A stretch of DNA of 64,000 nt from Altericroceibacterium spongiae (GCF_003610805.1 NZ_RAPF01000007.1:1-64000), one strand, 5' to 3'; counted from the stretch's first letter, positions 17,785 to 27,156 are shown. Program-made: numbers and translations. Notes: generated by a model from the sequence alone, not told the origin.

Positions 17785-19292
17785 CCAACGCTTCCTTCCA
17801 GCGAAATCGCCAGAAGCTTCTGCGCCTCAACGGCAAATTCCATCGGCAGCTCTTTCAGGACTTCTTTGGCAAAGCCATTCACGATAAGCGCTACAGCCTG
17901 CTCTTCATCCAGCCCTCGCTGCATCGCATAGAACAGCTGGTCATCACTGATCTTGGAGGTGGTCGCCTCATGCTCAATCTGCGCGGTGGGATTCTTCACC
18001 TCGATATAAGGCACCGTATGCGCACCGCTCTGGTCACCGAGCAGCAGCGAATCACACTGCGTGAAGTTGCGCACATTCTCGGCATTGGGTCCAACCCGAA
18101 CAAGACCGCGATAGGTATTGTTACTGTAGCCAGCGGAAATACCCTTAGAAATGATCGTCGAGCGGCTGTTCTTGCCGTTATGCACCATCTTGGTGCCGGT
18201 ATCGGCCTGCTGACGATTATTGGTTACCGCCACCGAATAGAATTCGCCGACCGAATCCTCACCATTGAGCACACAGCTCGGATATTTCCAGGTCACCGCA
18301 CTGCCGGTTTCAACCTGCGTCCAGCTGATCTTGGATCGGGCGCCCTGACACAGACCACGCTTGGTGACGAAATTATAGATCCCGCCTTTGCCCTCAGCAT
18401 CACCGGGATACCAGTTCTGGACAGTCGAATATTTGATCTCTGCATCATCAAGCGCAACCAGTTCCACCACAGCGGCATGGAGCTGATTCTCATCACGCAT
18501 CGGCGCTGTGCAGCCTTCCAGATAGGACACGTAAGAGCCCTTTTCGGCTACGATCAACGTCCTTTCGAACTGTCCCGTATTTTCCGCATTGATACGGAAA
18601 TAGGTTGAAAGCTCCATCGGGCAGCGCACCCCTTCGGGAATGTAAACGAAGGTGCCATCCGAAAAGACCGCGCTGTTTAGTGTGGCGAAGAAATTATCAC
18701 GCTGCGGCACGACCTTGCCCAGCCATTTCTTCACCAGATCGGGATATTCGCGCAATGCTTCGCTGATCGACAGAAAGATGACGCCTGCTTTTTGCAGTTC
18801 ATCGCGAAAAGTGGTGGCAACCGATACGGAATCGAACACGGCATCGACCGCGACCTTGCGCGCACCTTCCACTCCGGCGAGGACTTTCTGCTCCTCAATC
18901 GGAATGCCCAGCTTTTCATATACAGAGAGGATTTCGGGATCGACCTCATCAAGGCTTTTCACCGCGTCCTTCTTTTTGGGCGCAGCGTAATAATAAGCAT
19001 CTTGATAATCGATGGCAGGGTAACCCAGCTTCGCCCAGTTGGGCTCTTCCATAGTCTGCCATAAACGAAACGCCTTGAGGCGCCATTCGAGCATCCAATC
19101 CGGCTCCTGCTTCTTGGCCGAAATGAAACGAATCGTATCTTCGTTGAGACCTTTGGGCGCAAATTCCTGCTCAATATCGGAGGAAAAGCCGAACTCGTAG
19201 GTTTCCAGCCGTTTCGCGGCATCGCGAGCGGACTGATCCTGAATTGTAGTGCCCTGTTCGGGTGTATCTGCGGTTTTCATCTCTTCACTCAT
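17781..19292 (-). CDS. sufB: SufB scaffold subunit
   Basis: Core subunit (503 residues) of the SufBC2D scaffold. Family segments are [40 protein letters not shown] and [20 protein letters not shown]. The C-terminal region holds the conserved Glu/Cys sites for cluster assembly. It follows sufR with a four-base overlap and precedes the secreted unknown protein. Length matches the family (about 480-505). Confidence 0.96.
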   Translation of the reverse strand: MSEEMKTADTPEQGTTIQDQSARDAAKRLETYEFGFSSDIEQEFAPKGLNEDTIRFISAKKQEPDWMLEWRLKAFRLWQTMEEPNWAKLGYPAIDYQDAYYYAAPKKKDAVKSLDEVDPEILSVYEKLGIPIEEQKVLAGVEGARKVAVDAVFDSVSVATTFRDELQKAGVIFLSISEALREYPDLVKKWLGKVVPQRDNFFATLNSAVFSDGTFVYIPEGVRCPMELSTYFRINAENTGQFERTLIVAEKGSYVSYLEGCTAPMRDENQLHAAVVELVALDDAEIKYSTVQNWYPGDAEGKGGIYNFVTKRGLCQGARSKISWTQVETGSAVTWKYPSCVLNGEDSVGEFYSVAVTNNRQQADTGTKMVHNGKNSRSTIISKGISAGYSNNTYRGLVRVGPNAENVRNFTQCDSLLLGDQSGAHTVPYIEVKNPTAQIEHEATTSKISDDQLFYAMQRGLDEEQAVALIVNGFAKEVLKELPMEFAVEAQKLLAISLEGSVG

Positions 19293-19720
19293 GCAGGCTG
19301 TTCCATTGGAGCCGGCTCCAGCCGGGCGAGGCGACTCAGCGGCACGTCAGCAAGCGCACCGCGCAATGCCTCATTTACGATTGGCCAATGCGGGCGCACC
19401 GTGCAGCTTTTTTCCAGCGCGCAATCATGACGCGAGGATTCGACACAGGCGGTCAGCGCAATCGGCCCTTCAACTGCTTCGACAATATCGGCCAGACTAA
19501 TGGCTGCGGCCGGCCGGGCGAGCTGCAACCCCCCCTTCACACCGCGCACCGAATGCAGCAAGCCAGCTGCGCTGAGCAGGCTGACCAGCTTCTGTACCGT
19601 AGGAATGGGGAGACCGGTTTCTTCCGCCAGCTGGGTGGCAGAAACGCGCGTGGAGCCGCAATGGCGCGCGGCGGCGCTCATTGCTACGACAGCGTAATCT
19701 GCCATACTGCTCAATCGCAT
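19289..19720 (-). CDS. sufR: Rrf2-family suf regulator SufR
   Basis: The first gene of the suf operon encodes an Rrf2-type regulator (143 residues) that senses cluster status and controls suf. The winged helix includes [21 protein letters not shown] and the wing [13 protein letters not shown]. Three cysteines, Cys92, Cys100 and Cys106, can hold a Fe-S cluster (IscR pattern). The start at 19720 ([11 protein letters not shown]) matches the family and follows a GGAAAC-type site; a start 13 codons earlier is unlikely. Autoregulation is expected through the dyad at 19785-19799. Confidence 0.9.
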   Translation of the reverse strand: MRLSSMADYAVVAMSAAARHCGSTRVSATQLAEETGLPIPTVQKLVSLLSAAGLLHSVRGVKGGLQLARPAAAISLADIVEAVEGPIALTACVESSRHDCALEKSCTVRPHWPIVNEALRGALADVPLSRLARLEPAPMEQPA

Positions 19721-19784
19721 TTCATTTCCGTTTCCGGCCCTGCTGCGGGCCTGTCCCATATGACCCGTTAAAACGCTCTATCTT

Positions 19785-19799
19785 AAATCGGAGCGATTT
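19785..19799. promoter_or_regulatory. Candidate operator AAATCG-N3-CGATTT upstream of sufR
   Basis: AAATCG (19785-19790) and CGATTT (19794-19799) form a perfect 6-3-6 inverted repeat. It lies about 65 bp upstream of the sufR start, inside the probable suf promoter, where an Rrf2 or Fur-type regulator would bind. No canonical -35/-10 pair was found with certainty. Confidence 0.4.
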
Positions 19800-19989
19800 T
19801 CTCCGGTTTCACCTAGGAGCCTTTCCCCCCCTTTTCAATCGTTGCAACATATGGAAATCGATAGAAATTCTAATGAGTGACGAAGAGATAAGAAAACGAA
19901 GCATCCGAATCGTAGGACGACTCACAAACCTGCATCTGCAAGGCAATTGCGATTAGCAAAATTTCTTGCAGCAACTCTCTGATTTGCAT

Positions 19990-20020
19990 AAAAAAAGGGC
20001 GACAGCTTCTGCTGCCGCCC
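19990..20020 (-). terminator. Rho-independent terminator of the small RNA
   Basis: Minus-strand GGGCGGCAGC / AGAA / GCTGTCGCCC followed by TTTTTTT: a 10-bp stem with one G-U pair. It is the strongest terminator-like hairpin in this gap. Nothing else on the minus strand reads into it from the right. Confidence 0.75.
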
Positions 20021-20093
20021 TCTAAGTCGAGAACTCGTTGCATTCCTGCTCCGAGCCCTTCGGGTCGCAAGTTGAGTTTTGCTATATCCCTAT
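19990..20093 (-). ncRNA. Probable small structured RNA, about 100 nt, with promoter and terminator
   Basis: On the minus strand a promoter-like TACAAT (20106-20101), with TTGCAG 16 bases upstream, would start a transcript near 20093. It ends at 19990 with a strong terminator (stem 20020-19997, one G-U pair, loop AGAA, then seven T). In between, AACTC (20078-20074) pairs with GAGTT (20036-20032), TTGC with GCAA just inside, and an inner GACCC/GGGCTC-type hairpin sits at the centre. No convincing reading frame spans it. It lies in the 450-bp gap between sufR and pyrD. I do not recognise an Rfam family. Confidence 0.55.
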
Positions 20094-20207
20094 CGAAATA
20101 ATTGTAGGAAGACGACAAAGACCTGCAAAACATATGCGTGTGCATAATTTTTATGATGCGACTCTGAGCGAGTGACAGCATACAATCCCTCTGGCATGGC
20201 TTGCCCC

Positions 20208-21239
20208 ATGCTTTACGAGCTTGTGAAAAAGGCTGTTTTCGCCATCGATCCCGAGCGAGCCCATGGGCTCGCTCTGCGTAGTTTACGTCTTTTGCCCGGT
20301 AAAATTTCCGGCTCCTCCGATAGCAAATTGACTGCCACTGTAGCGGGACTGTCTTTTCCCAATCCTGTTGGCCTTGCTGCCGGTTTCGACAAGGATGGAG
20401 AAGTTCCGGATGCCATATTGCGCCTCGGTTTCGGATTTGCCGAGGTCGGCTCGATCACACCGCGCCCTCAAACCGGCAACCGCAGGCCACGCCTGTTCCG
20501 TCTGGAAGCAGACCAGGCTGTTATCAACCGGATGGGCTTCAATAATGGAGGCGCCGAAGCTGCCGCACGCCGCCTGAGCAAACGTCACGGCAAACCGGGT
20601 ATTGTCGGCATCAATATCGGCGCGAACAAAGATTCTAACGACCGGGTGGCCGATTATGCTGAAATGACTCGCATAATGGCACCGATCGCCTCCTATCTCA
20701 CAGTCAATATTTCGAGCCCCAACACACCGGGTCTGCGCGCCTTACAGGATGAAGCGGCACTCACCACACTGCTTGACGCCGTGATTGAAGCACGTGGTAT
20801 CCACCATGTCCCGATTTTTCTGAAAGTCGCGCCCGACCTTGAACCCGCCGATATCGATGCCATTGCCCGGATCGCACTCGATAAAAAGCTCGGCGCCCTG
20901 ATTGTCAGCAATACCACCATTGCCCGTCCTCCGCTAAATTCACCGCATGCCAGCGAAGCCGGCGGCCTTTCAGGAGCACCTTTGAAGGAACTTGCGCTCA
21001 CCCGCTTGCGCGAGTTCCGTAAGGCAACCGGCGGCGCACTTCCGTTAATCGGTGTTGGCGGTATCGCAACAGCAGAAGATGCCTGGGAAAGAATTCGCGC
21101 CGGAGCGAGCTTAATTCAGCTTTACAGCGCCATGGTCTATGCCGGACCGGGCATTGCCCGCCAGATCACGCGCGGGCTGGAACAACTGATGGAGCGCGAC
21201 GGTTTCTCGTCTATCACGGAAGCGGTAGGGAGTGAATGA
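20208..21239 (+). CDS. pyrD: Quinone-dependent dihydroorotate dehydrogenase (class 2)
   Basis: Oxidises dihydroorotate to orotate in pyrimidine synthesis, at the inner membrane with quinone as acceptor. 343 residues. The N-terminal helix (LYELVKKAVFAIDPERAHGLA) is the class 2 membrane-docking segment. FMN-site motifs are PNPVGLAAGFDKDGE and the GVGGIATAEDAW region. NISSPNTPGLR contains the class 2 catalytic Ser. The ATG at 20208 is favoured by family alignment; an ATG four codons earlier is possible. Confidence 0.95.
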   Translation: MLYELVKKAVFAIDPERAHGLALRSLRLLPGKISGSSDSKLTATVAGLSFPNPVGLAAGFDKDGEVPDAILRLGFGFAEVGSITPRPQTGNRRPRLFRLEADQAVINRMGFNNGGAEAAARRLSKRHGKPGIVGINIGANKDSNDRVADYAEMTRIMAPIASYLTVNISSPNTPGLRALQDEAALTTLLDAVIEARGIHHVPIFLKVAPDLEPADIDAIARIALDKKLGALIVSNTTIARPPLNSPHASEAGGLSGAPLKELALTRLREFRKATGGALPLIGVGGIATAEDAWERIRAGASLIQLYSAMVYAGPGIARQITRGLEQLMERDGFSSITEAVGSE

Positions 21240-21375
21240 CGATCCGATTGCATCAAAATAGATTGCAACGAGATGCTGACAGCAGCAATGGCCTGCTTGT
21301 CTACGGTTTATCATGCCCCTAACGCCTTGATTGTAACGGGCCGGCCGACCGGCACCGCATGGAGGATGTCGCAAA

Positions 21376-23178
21376 GTGCAGCTTTCAGACTTTGCCGCGG
21401 CGAACAATCTCGTTCGCCTGTTTCTTGACCGCGCCGATGCGCTGGGCGATGCGCCTTTTCTGACTGCTAAGCGGGACGGAAAGTGGCAATCCCTGAGCTG
21501 GACACAAGCAGCGCAAAAGGTGTGTCTGCTGGCGGAAGGTTTGCGACGCATGGGCCTGCAAGATGGTGACCGGGTGGTTCTGGTTTCCGAAAATCGCCCC
21601 GAATGGTGCATTGCGGATCTTGCTATCATGGCAGCCGGCTGCATCACCACACCAGCCTATATTACCAATACAGAACGAGACCACGTCCATATCCTGTCCG
21701 ATTCCGGCGCGAGGGCAGTGATCGTATCGACCGCGAAGCTTGCCAAACCGCTGTTGCCTGCGATCACACGTACAGGAATCGCAGAACATGCGATTGGCAT
21801 GGAAAAGTTACGCAGCGCCCAGTCGGGCAGCTTTTCCTGTCATCAGTGGGACGATCTCCTGCAGGGCGATCCCACTGCTGCGCGGTCAGCGGTGGATCAG
21901 CGGATCGCCACCATCAAACGTGAAGATACCGCCTGTATCATCTATACAAGCGGTACAGGCGGTGCTCCCCGCGGCGTTATGCAGCATCACGGCGCGATCC
22001 TGAGCAATGTTGATGGTGCAGCAACTTTGCTGGACGAAAATTTCCACGCCTGGGATCATCGCTTCCTGTCTTTTTTGCCATTGAGTCATGCCTATGAACA
22101 TACGGCGGGTCAGTTCCTGCCCATCGGATTGGGATCGGAAATCTGGTATGCTGAGGGTCTCGACAAGCTGGCTGGCAATATCGAGGAAGCAAGCCCGACA
22201 TTAATGATTGTGGTGCCGCGCCTGTTCGAAGTGTTGCGTACCCGAATGATGAAGCAGATTGCCAAACAAGGTAAAGTACCCGGTTTTCTGCTCGACAAGG
22301 CGATCGCACTGGCCGAACGGCAATCCAGCGGTAAGACGCGACCGGGCGACAGACTACTTGATCTGCTGCTCGAAAAGACACTGCGTCCGAAAATCCGCGC
22401 CCGTTTCGGCGGACGGATGAATGCGCTGATTTCCGGCGGTGCCCCGCTCAACCCCGATGTGGGGCGTTTCTTTCAGGCGCTTGGTCTTATCATGCTGCAA
22501 GGCTATGGCCAGACGGAGGCCGCTCCAGTTATCAGCTGCAACCATCCCGGAGCCGGAATCAAGCTCGACACGGTGGGCCCGCCGCTCAAGGATGTAGAAG
22601 TCAGAATTGCCGACGATGGCGAAATTCTGGTGCGTGGCGAGCTGATTATGCATGGCTATTGGCGCAATCCAGCAGAAACCGCACGCGCATTGCAGAATGG
22701 CTGGCTCCATACAGGCGATATTGGCCATTTCGACGATGGCGGACGGATCAAGATTACCGACCGCAAAAAAGACATGATCGTTAACGATAAGGGGGACAAT
22801 ATAGCCCCGCAGAAGGTTGAAGGGATGCTGACTCTGCAGCCTGAAATCGGACAGGCGATGATCGCGGGCGAACAGAAGCCTTATGTTGTCGGCCTGATCG
22901 TGCCCGATGAAGAATGGGCTATGGAATGGGCCTCTGCCAATGGTGCGCCCAAAGATCTTGCTGCTCTAAAAGATGATGCGAACTTCCGTCAGGCCATCCG
23001 CGATTCCATCGACCGGGTTAATCGCGAATTGTCCGTCACAGAAAAAGTACGCCAGTTTGTTTTTGCGGATACGCCCTTTACGATCCAGAACGAGCAATTG
23101 ACGCCGAGCCTTAAAATCCGTCGGCACAAGATTCGTGAACAATATGGTGCGCGAATGGACAGTCTCTATCGCAGCTGA
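21376..23178 (+). CDS. AMP-binding long-chain acyl-CoA synthetase
   Basis: A 600-residue adenylate-forming enzyme that activates a fatty acid to acyl-AMP and then acyl-CoA. The P-loop is YTSGTGGAPRGVMQHHGAI (usual YTSGTTG-x-PKGV), the acid motif region is GYGQTEAAPVISCN, and TDRKKDMIVNDKGDNIAP is the hinge and C-terminal domain entry. The start is GTG at 21376, preceded by GGAGG at 10 bases. It resembles FadD15/FAA-type ligases more than enterobacterial FadD. It stands alone, 136 bp after pyrD. The preferred chain length is unknown. Confidence 0.9.
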   Translation: MQLSDFAAANNLVRLFLDRADALGDAPFLTAKRDGKWQSLSWTQAAQKVCLLAEGLRRMGLQDGDRVVLVSENRPEWCIADLAIMAAGCITTPAYITNTERDHVHILSDSGARAVIVSTAKLAKPLLPAITRTGIAEHAIGMEKLRSAQSGSFSCHQWDDLLQGDPTAARSAVDQRIATIKREDTACIIYTSGTGGAPRGVMQHHGAILSNVDGAATLLDENFHAWDHRFLSFLPLSHAYEHTAGQFLPIGLGSEIWYAEGLDKLAGNIEEASPTLMIVVPRLFEVLRTRMMKQIAKQGKVPGFLLDKAIALAERQSSGKTRPGDRLLDLLLEKTLRPKIRARFGGRMNALISGGAPLNPDVGRFFQALGLIMLQGYGQTEAAPVISCNHPGAGIKLDTVGPPLKDVEVRIADDGEILVRGELIMHGYWRNPAETARALQNGWLHTGDIGHFDDGGRIKITDRKKDMIVNDKGDNIAPQKVEGMLTLQPEIGQAMIAGEQKPYVVGLIVPDEEWAMEWASANGAPKDLAALKDDANFRQAIRDSIDRVNRELSVTEKVRQFVFADTPFTIQNEQLTPSLKIRRHKIREQYGARMDSLYRS

Positions 23179-23210
23179 ACAAGCTTTGCCTGAATTATAA
23201 ACAAAAATCG

Positions 23211-23753
23211 CTAAGCAACTGCGTCATCGAGATGACCGGGATAGAAGCGTGGTTCATCATCAGACCAGGCTGGGGCAGTTGCGGCCGCTTCACTGAGAGA
23301 CCGGAGCAAGATCTTACGCCGTTCTGGGCGGATCTGCGGCAAAGCAGCCGCAGCACAAAAGACCGAAGGAAGCCAAGGGCGCGCAGCCGCTCCCATAAGC
23401 CGCTCATAAAGAAAGCGAAACGAGCCGAAACTCTCGAGCCTGTTCTGCGCCAGATCGAATGCTGCCATGCATAAAAGTGGTGCCAGAAAGATATCTATAT
23501 CTTCGGCGCAGGGACCGGATAAAAGCATTTTCCGAAGAGAGGGCAAGGCGTGGTAAGCGTTGCAATGCTCGCGCAACATAGCCCGATCACCAGCGCCACG
23601 CGCCCAATAATGGATAGCATCGCACCGGGCCAAACCAATATCCAGCGCCCGTTCAATATAATCCTGCTCGGCCACTGTAAAACCGGCGAATTCGCGCCAT
23701 TCGGCGATTGTCAGTGACACAGTTGCTGTATTTCCCACGATCATCCCGTTCAT
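23211..23753 (-). CDS. Unknown protein, 180 residues
   Basis: No signal peptide or membrane segment is obvious, though LAPLLCMAAFDLA is hydrophobic. The protein is Ala/Leu-rich and probably helical, with several cysteines (GLARCDAIHYWARG, LREHCNAYHAL, GPCAEDIDIF). I do not recognise a family. It converges with the acyl-CoA synthetase gene, 32 bp away. Met4 is an alternative start. The reading frame looks coding because it keeps typical G+C-rich third positions throughout. Confidence 0.6.
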   Translation of the reverse strand: MNGMIVGNTATVSLTIAEWREFAGFTVAEQDYIERALDIGLARCDAIHYWARGAGDRAMLREHCNAYHALPSLRKMLLSGPCAEDIDIFLAPLLCMAAFDLAQNRLESFGSFRFLYERLMGAAARPWLPSVFCAAAALPQIRPERRKILLRSLSEAAATAPAWSDDEPRFYPGHLDDAVA

Positions 23754-23839
23754 TGTCCCGAACAGAAGGATCGCAGATTAAGATTAGCAACCGGTAAAGC
23801 CGGCACTCCGCTATCCGCAAAAGCGAGGTCTATACAGTC

Positions 23840-24832
23840 TCAGATCAAGCCGGAAAGAGGACTGGACGGATCAGCATATTTGCGCGTCCCCATTCGCCCG
23901 GCAAGATAGGCGTCACGCCCGGCCTGTACAGCATATTTCATCGCTCGTGCCATACGGACCGGATCTTTCGCTTCGGCAATTGCCGTGTTCATCAGCACAC
24001 CATCGCACCCCAGCTCCATCGCCACTGCTGCATCGCTCGCCGTGCCGACACCCGCATCGACCAGCACCGGAACATTGGCGCCTTCCACGATCAGGCGAAT
24101 AGTCACTCGATTCTGGATACCAAGCCCCGATCCGATCGGTGCACCGAGCGGCATTATGGCGACTGCACCGGCTTCTTCCAGCTGCTTGGCGGCAATGGGA
24201 TCATCCGTGCAATAAACCATCGGTTTGAACCCTTCGGCAACCAGCGTTTCGGTAGCCCGTAAAGTCTCACGCATATCGGGATAAAGCGTGCGCGCTTCAC
24301 CCAGAACTTCGAGCTTCACTAGATCCCAACCGCCTGCTTCACGCGCAAGCCGCAAGGTCCGTATGGCTTCCTCTGCCGTGAAGCAGCCTGCCGTGTTAGG
24401 CAGGTATGTAACCTTCTGCGGATCGATATAGTCAGTCAACATAGGTGCCTGTGGGTCCGACACATTCACCCGGCGAACCGCCACGGTGACGATTTCGGCT
24501 CCGGCAGCTTCCATCGCCGCAGCATTCTGTGCGAAATCCTTATATTTGCCTGTTCCGACAATCAGCCGCGACGTAAAACGATGCCCTGCTACTTCCCAGC
24601 TATCGTCATCGACAGATGCCGCATCGCCACCTCCCACGAAATGAACGATTTCCAGCCTGTCGCCATCGACGAGCGGAGCGTCTCCCAATGTGGAGCGCGG
24701 CACGATTGTGCCATTGCGCTCCACAGCCACTTTTTCAGGCGTGAGATCAAGCTCCTCAACCAGCTTGGCAATAGTGGAGGCTTCGGTGCGGCGGGTTTCA
24801 CCATTAACGGTGAGTGTGAGCGGTGCAGTCAT
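23840..24832 (-). CDS. thiSG: Fused sulfur carrier ThiS and thiazole synthase ThiG
   Basis: One 330-residue protein makes the thiazole phosphate of thiamine. Residues 1-69 are a ThiS ubiquitin-like carrier ([14 protein letters not shown], ending HFVGGG at 64-69). From about 78 it is ThiG ([20 protein letters not shown] holds the Schiff-base Lys; [21 protein letters not shown]). Separate ThiS must expose a C-terminal Gly-Gly for thiocarboxylation, so here the GGG is internal, as in other alphaproteobacterial fusions. Where other thi genes are is unknown; none lie in this window. Confidence 0.93.
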   Translation of the reverse strand: MTAPLTLTVNGETRRTEASTIAKLVEELDLTPEKVAVERNGTIVPRSTLGDAPLVDGDRLEIVHFVGGGDAASVDDDSWEVAGHRFTSRLIVGTGKYKDFAQNAAAMEAAGAEIVTVAVRRVNVSDPQAPMLTDYIDPQKVTYLPNTAGCFTAEEAIRTLRLAREAGGWDLVKLEVLGEARTLYPDMRETLRATETLVAEGFKPMVYCTDDPIAAKQLEEAGAVAIMPLGAPIGSGLGIQNRVTIRLIVEGANVPVLVDAGVGTASDAAVAMELGCDGVLMNTAIAEAKDPVRMARAMKYAVQAGRDAYLAGRMGTRKYADPSSPLSGLI

Positions 24833-24852
24833 GCCCTGCGAGATAGCGAGTG

Positions 24853-25221
24853 TTACGCCGGGCGCAAGTTGAGCAAGTGCCCCAATGCAACAAGAAACAC
24901 TCCTGCCACTGTCAGTACAGCTTCTTCTACCCCATGGCCGACAAAGAGGGCGACGGCCATACAGGACAGGCCGGCGGTCGCCACAAGAAGCGGCAAACGG
25001 CGGCGATGGCGCATCGTGCCAAGACCGATGGCCAAGCCAGCGATCAGCGTCGCCGCCGCCAGACCATAACGATGAATTTCAGGTGCCAGTAAAAGACCCC
25101 CGCCGAGACCTAAAACGGCCACCACCACCACGCCGGCAACACAGTGCACAGCGCACAGCGCAGAAAGCATGACACCGAGACGATCGAGCCGATGACGAAT
25201 CGAAGGAGGACAACTTGCCAT
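24853..25221 (-). CDS. MerC-domain membrane protein
   Basis: A 122-residue protein with four hydrophobic helices and the MerC-type CAVHCVAG motif at about 23-30, the metal-binding cysteine pair. MerC proteins carry Hg(II), but in sphingomonads without mer operons such proteins are more often linked to zinc or other metal homeostasis. No merR, merA or merT lies nearby, so mercury resistance is not supported. It has a strong ribosome binding site (GAGGAG) and a Zur-like dyad upstream at 25233. It diverges from ctaA. Confidence 0.8.
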   Translation of the reverse strand: MASCPPSIRHRLDRLGVMLSALCAVHCVAGVVVVAVLGLGGGLLLAPEIHRYGLAAATLIAGLAIGLGTMRHRRRLPLLVATAGLSCMAVALFVGHGVEEAVLTVAGVFLVALGHLLNLRPA

Positions 25222-25232
25222 AGAACTCCTCT

Positions 25233-25249
25233 ATGTGACAGTATAACAT
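25233..25249. promoter_or_regulatory. Zur-like 17-bp dyad upstream of the MerC gene
   Basis: ATGTGACAGTATAACAT is an imperfect palindrome with 6 of 8 pairs, resembling the ATGTTATA-type Zur boxes known in proteobacteria. It lies 12 bp upstream of the MerC-domain start, near where a promoter would be repressed. The right half is good, the left half weaker. Confidence 0.35.
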
Positions 25250-25357
25250 TGCGCAAGAGCTGAAGTGGGCTCTGCCCGGTTGAAAGGGGGTTGTGATGCG
25301 ACGAAACAGGCTTGCATTACTTGCGATTTGGCGATTTCCGTCGCAAGCACACGAGCC

Positions 25358-26446
25358 ATGATTCCCGTGTCTTCCCATAAAGCCGGTTCAATCGGCTCAC
25401 ATATCGGCCCTCTGCGTCCGCTGGCTCTCGCCTATTGGCTGCTGGCAGTCGCGGCACTGGTGGTTGTGATGGTGGCAGTCGGCGGCATTACCCGCCTGAC
25501 GGAAAGCGGCCTGTCAATCACAGAATGGAAACCGGTAACGGGAGCGCTTCCGCCCCTGACCCATGCGCAATGGCAGGCGGAGTTTGAAGCCTATCGCCAG
25601 ATTCCCGAATATGTGCAGATCAACGGCCCTGCAGGAATGACACTGGCCGACTATAAGTTCATTTATTTCTGGGAATGGTTTCATCGCCTGCTCGGGCGAT
25701 TGATTGGACTGGCCTTTGCCGTACCGCTGGTGTGGTTCTGGATGCGACAGGCCATCCCTCCAGGCTATAAACGGCGACTGCTCGCCCTGCTTGCTCTGGG
25801 TGGCCTGCAAGGCGTGTTCGGCTGGTTAATGGTGGAATCGGGCCTGACAATCCGCACTGATGTCAGCCATTTCTGGCTTTCCATTCATTTGCTGACGGCG
25901 CTGTTCACGCTGGCTGGTCTGGTATGGACAGCGCTAGACTTGCGCGATCTTGAAGCCAGCCCGATGGCCCGGCCCGCACGGCTGACATGCCTTCCGGCCC
26001 TTGCTGCGCTGGCTCTCTTTATTCAGCTTTTGCTTGGTGCTTGGGTAGCGGGGCTCAATGCCGGCCTGGCTTCCGATACATGGCCATTGATGCAGGGGCG
26101 CTTTTTCCCCGAAGTCAACTGGAGCCATGGTGTTTTCTGGGCCGTCACCCACGATCCGTTCTTGATTCACTTCATGCATCGCTGGTGGGCCTGGGTGGCT
26201 GTCGCCGCGTTAATCATGCTCGGCCGGCTTGCGCGCAGCGAAGGGGACCGCCCCGCTTCCATTGCAGTCCATAGCGCTTTTGGCATCCAAATCCTGCTCG
26301 GCATCACCACAGTGCTGACCGGTGTTGCCCTGTGGGTGGCAGCGCTGCATCAGCTTGTCGGCGCTCTGCTGGTATGCGCCACCACCTGGGCAGCGCATTC
26401 GGCAGGCCGCCGGATATCGACCGGTCCACGTCTGCGCCCTGTCTGA
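25358..26446 (+). CDS. ctaA: Heme A synthase CtaA (COX15 type)
   Basis: Converts heme O to heme A for cytochrome c oxidase, in the inner membrane. 362 residues with eight predicted helices. Conserved heme-ligand regions are FIYFWEWFHRLLGRLIG and, in the second half, LIHFMHRWWAWVAVAAL and VALHQLVGALL. ITRLTESGLSITEWKPVTGALPP is the family's periplasmic loop motif. The start at 25358 is chosen because the family begins near the PLALAYWLLAVAALV helix; a longer frame upstream adds an unrelated stretch. Confidence 0.93.
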   Translation: MIPVSSHKAGSIGSHIGPLRPLALAYWLLAVAALVVVMVAVGGITRLTESGLSITEWKPVTGALPPLTHAQWQAEFEAYRQIPEYVQINGPAGMTLADYKFIYFWEWFHRLLGRLIGLAFAVPLVWFWMRQAIPPGYKRRLLALLALGGLQGVFGWLMVESGLTIRTDVSHFWLSIHLLTALFTLAGLVWTALDLRDLEASPMARPARLTCLPALAALALFIQLLLGAWVAGLNAGLASDTWPLMQGRFFPEVNWSHGVFWAVTHDPFLIHFMHRWWAWVAVAALIMLGRLARSEGDRPASIAVHSAFGIQILLGITTVLTGVALWVAALHQLVGALLVCATTWAAHSAGRRISTGPRLRPV

Positions 26447-26496
26447 CAACGCGTTTCCTGGCGGGAGCGAAAGGCGCAATTCGGACACCACCTGAT

Positions 26497-26524
26497 GCAG
26501 AGAGGTATTATTTTACCTCTCTGC
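26497..26524 (+). terminator. 11-bp hairpin downstream of ctaA
   Basis: GCAGAGAGGTA (26497-26507) and TACCTCTCTGC (26514-26524) are perfectly complementary with a 6-base loop. There is no T run after it (TAACCCCC), so termination may be weak; the hairpin separates ctaA from rplM. Confidence 0.5.
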
Positions 26525-26601
26525 TAACCCCCGGATTTGCTTGACTTACACACTATAAAGCGACAAATGACGCCCACTTAGTGCTGGCGGACCGGCTTTG
26601 C

Positions 26602-26622
26602 GATTCTTCCTGTTTGAGAATC
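26602..26622 (+). promoter_or_regulatory. rplM leader hairpin
   Basis: GATTCT (26602-26607) pairs with AGAATC (26617-26622) across a 9-base loop, 54 bp upstream of the rplM start. It sits in a 152-base untranslated stretch following the ctaA hairpin. Ribosomal protein operons are often autoregulated through leader structures; whether L13 or S9 binds here is unknown. TTGACT at 26541 may belong to the promoter. Confidence 0.35.
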
Positions 26623-26676
26623 TTCGGCATGGCATACCGTAAGCCTGACATTCAAAATGCAAGGACTTGAACAGCC

Positions 26677-27156
26677 ATGAAGGCTTTGACCAAGACCACA
26701 CAGTCGATCAAGCCGGCTGATGTGGAAAAAAAATGGCACATTATTGATGCCGAAGGGCTGGTCGTCGGCCGCCTCGCCAGCATCGTTGCCAACATCCTGC
26801 GCGGCAAGACCAAGCCAAGCTTCACCCCACATGTCGATTGTGGCGATCACGTGATCGTCATCAATGTCGACAAGGTGGCGTTTACTGGCAAGAAGCGCAA
26901 CGAAAAGACATATTACAAGCACACCGGCTATGCAGGCGGTATCAAGGAAGTGACTGCGGACAAAGTTCTCGACGGTCGTTTTCCTGAACGTGTGCTGGAA
27001 AAGGCTGTTGAGCGCATGATCCCGCGCGGCCCGCTCGGTCGTCAGCAGATGAAGGCTCTGCACCTCTACACCGGCACTGAACACCCGCATGACGGCCAGA
27101 AGCCGGAAGTGCTCGACGTTGCTTCGATGAACCGCAAGAACAAGGTTGGCGCATAA
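26677..27156 (+). CDS. rplM: 50S ribosomal protein L13
   Basis: A 159-residue protein of the large ribosomal subunit. Motifs are [29 protein letters not shown] and [20 protein letters not shown], with terminal [12 protein letters not shown]. Its stop codon shares one base with the rpsI start (TAATG), the standard rplM-rpsI operon layout. The first ATG fits the family length. Confidence 0.98.
   Translation: MKALTKTTQSIKPADVEKKWHIIDAEGLVVGRLASIVANILRGKTKPSFTPHVDCGDHVIVINVDKVAFTGKKRNEKTYYKHTGYAGGIKEVTADKVLDGRFPERVLEKAVERMIPRGPLGRQQMKALHLYTGTEHPHDGQKPEVLDVASMNRKNKVGA

Noticed and set aside
19873-19956. 27-codon frame after the sufR upstream region (MSDEEIRKRSIRIVGRL)
   Set aside because: No ribosome binding site or conserved family is evident; too short to support.
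26541-26565. TTGACT followed by TATAAA upstream of rplM
   Set aside because: The spacing between the elements is too short for a standard promoter, so no -10 is claimed.
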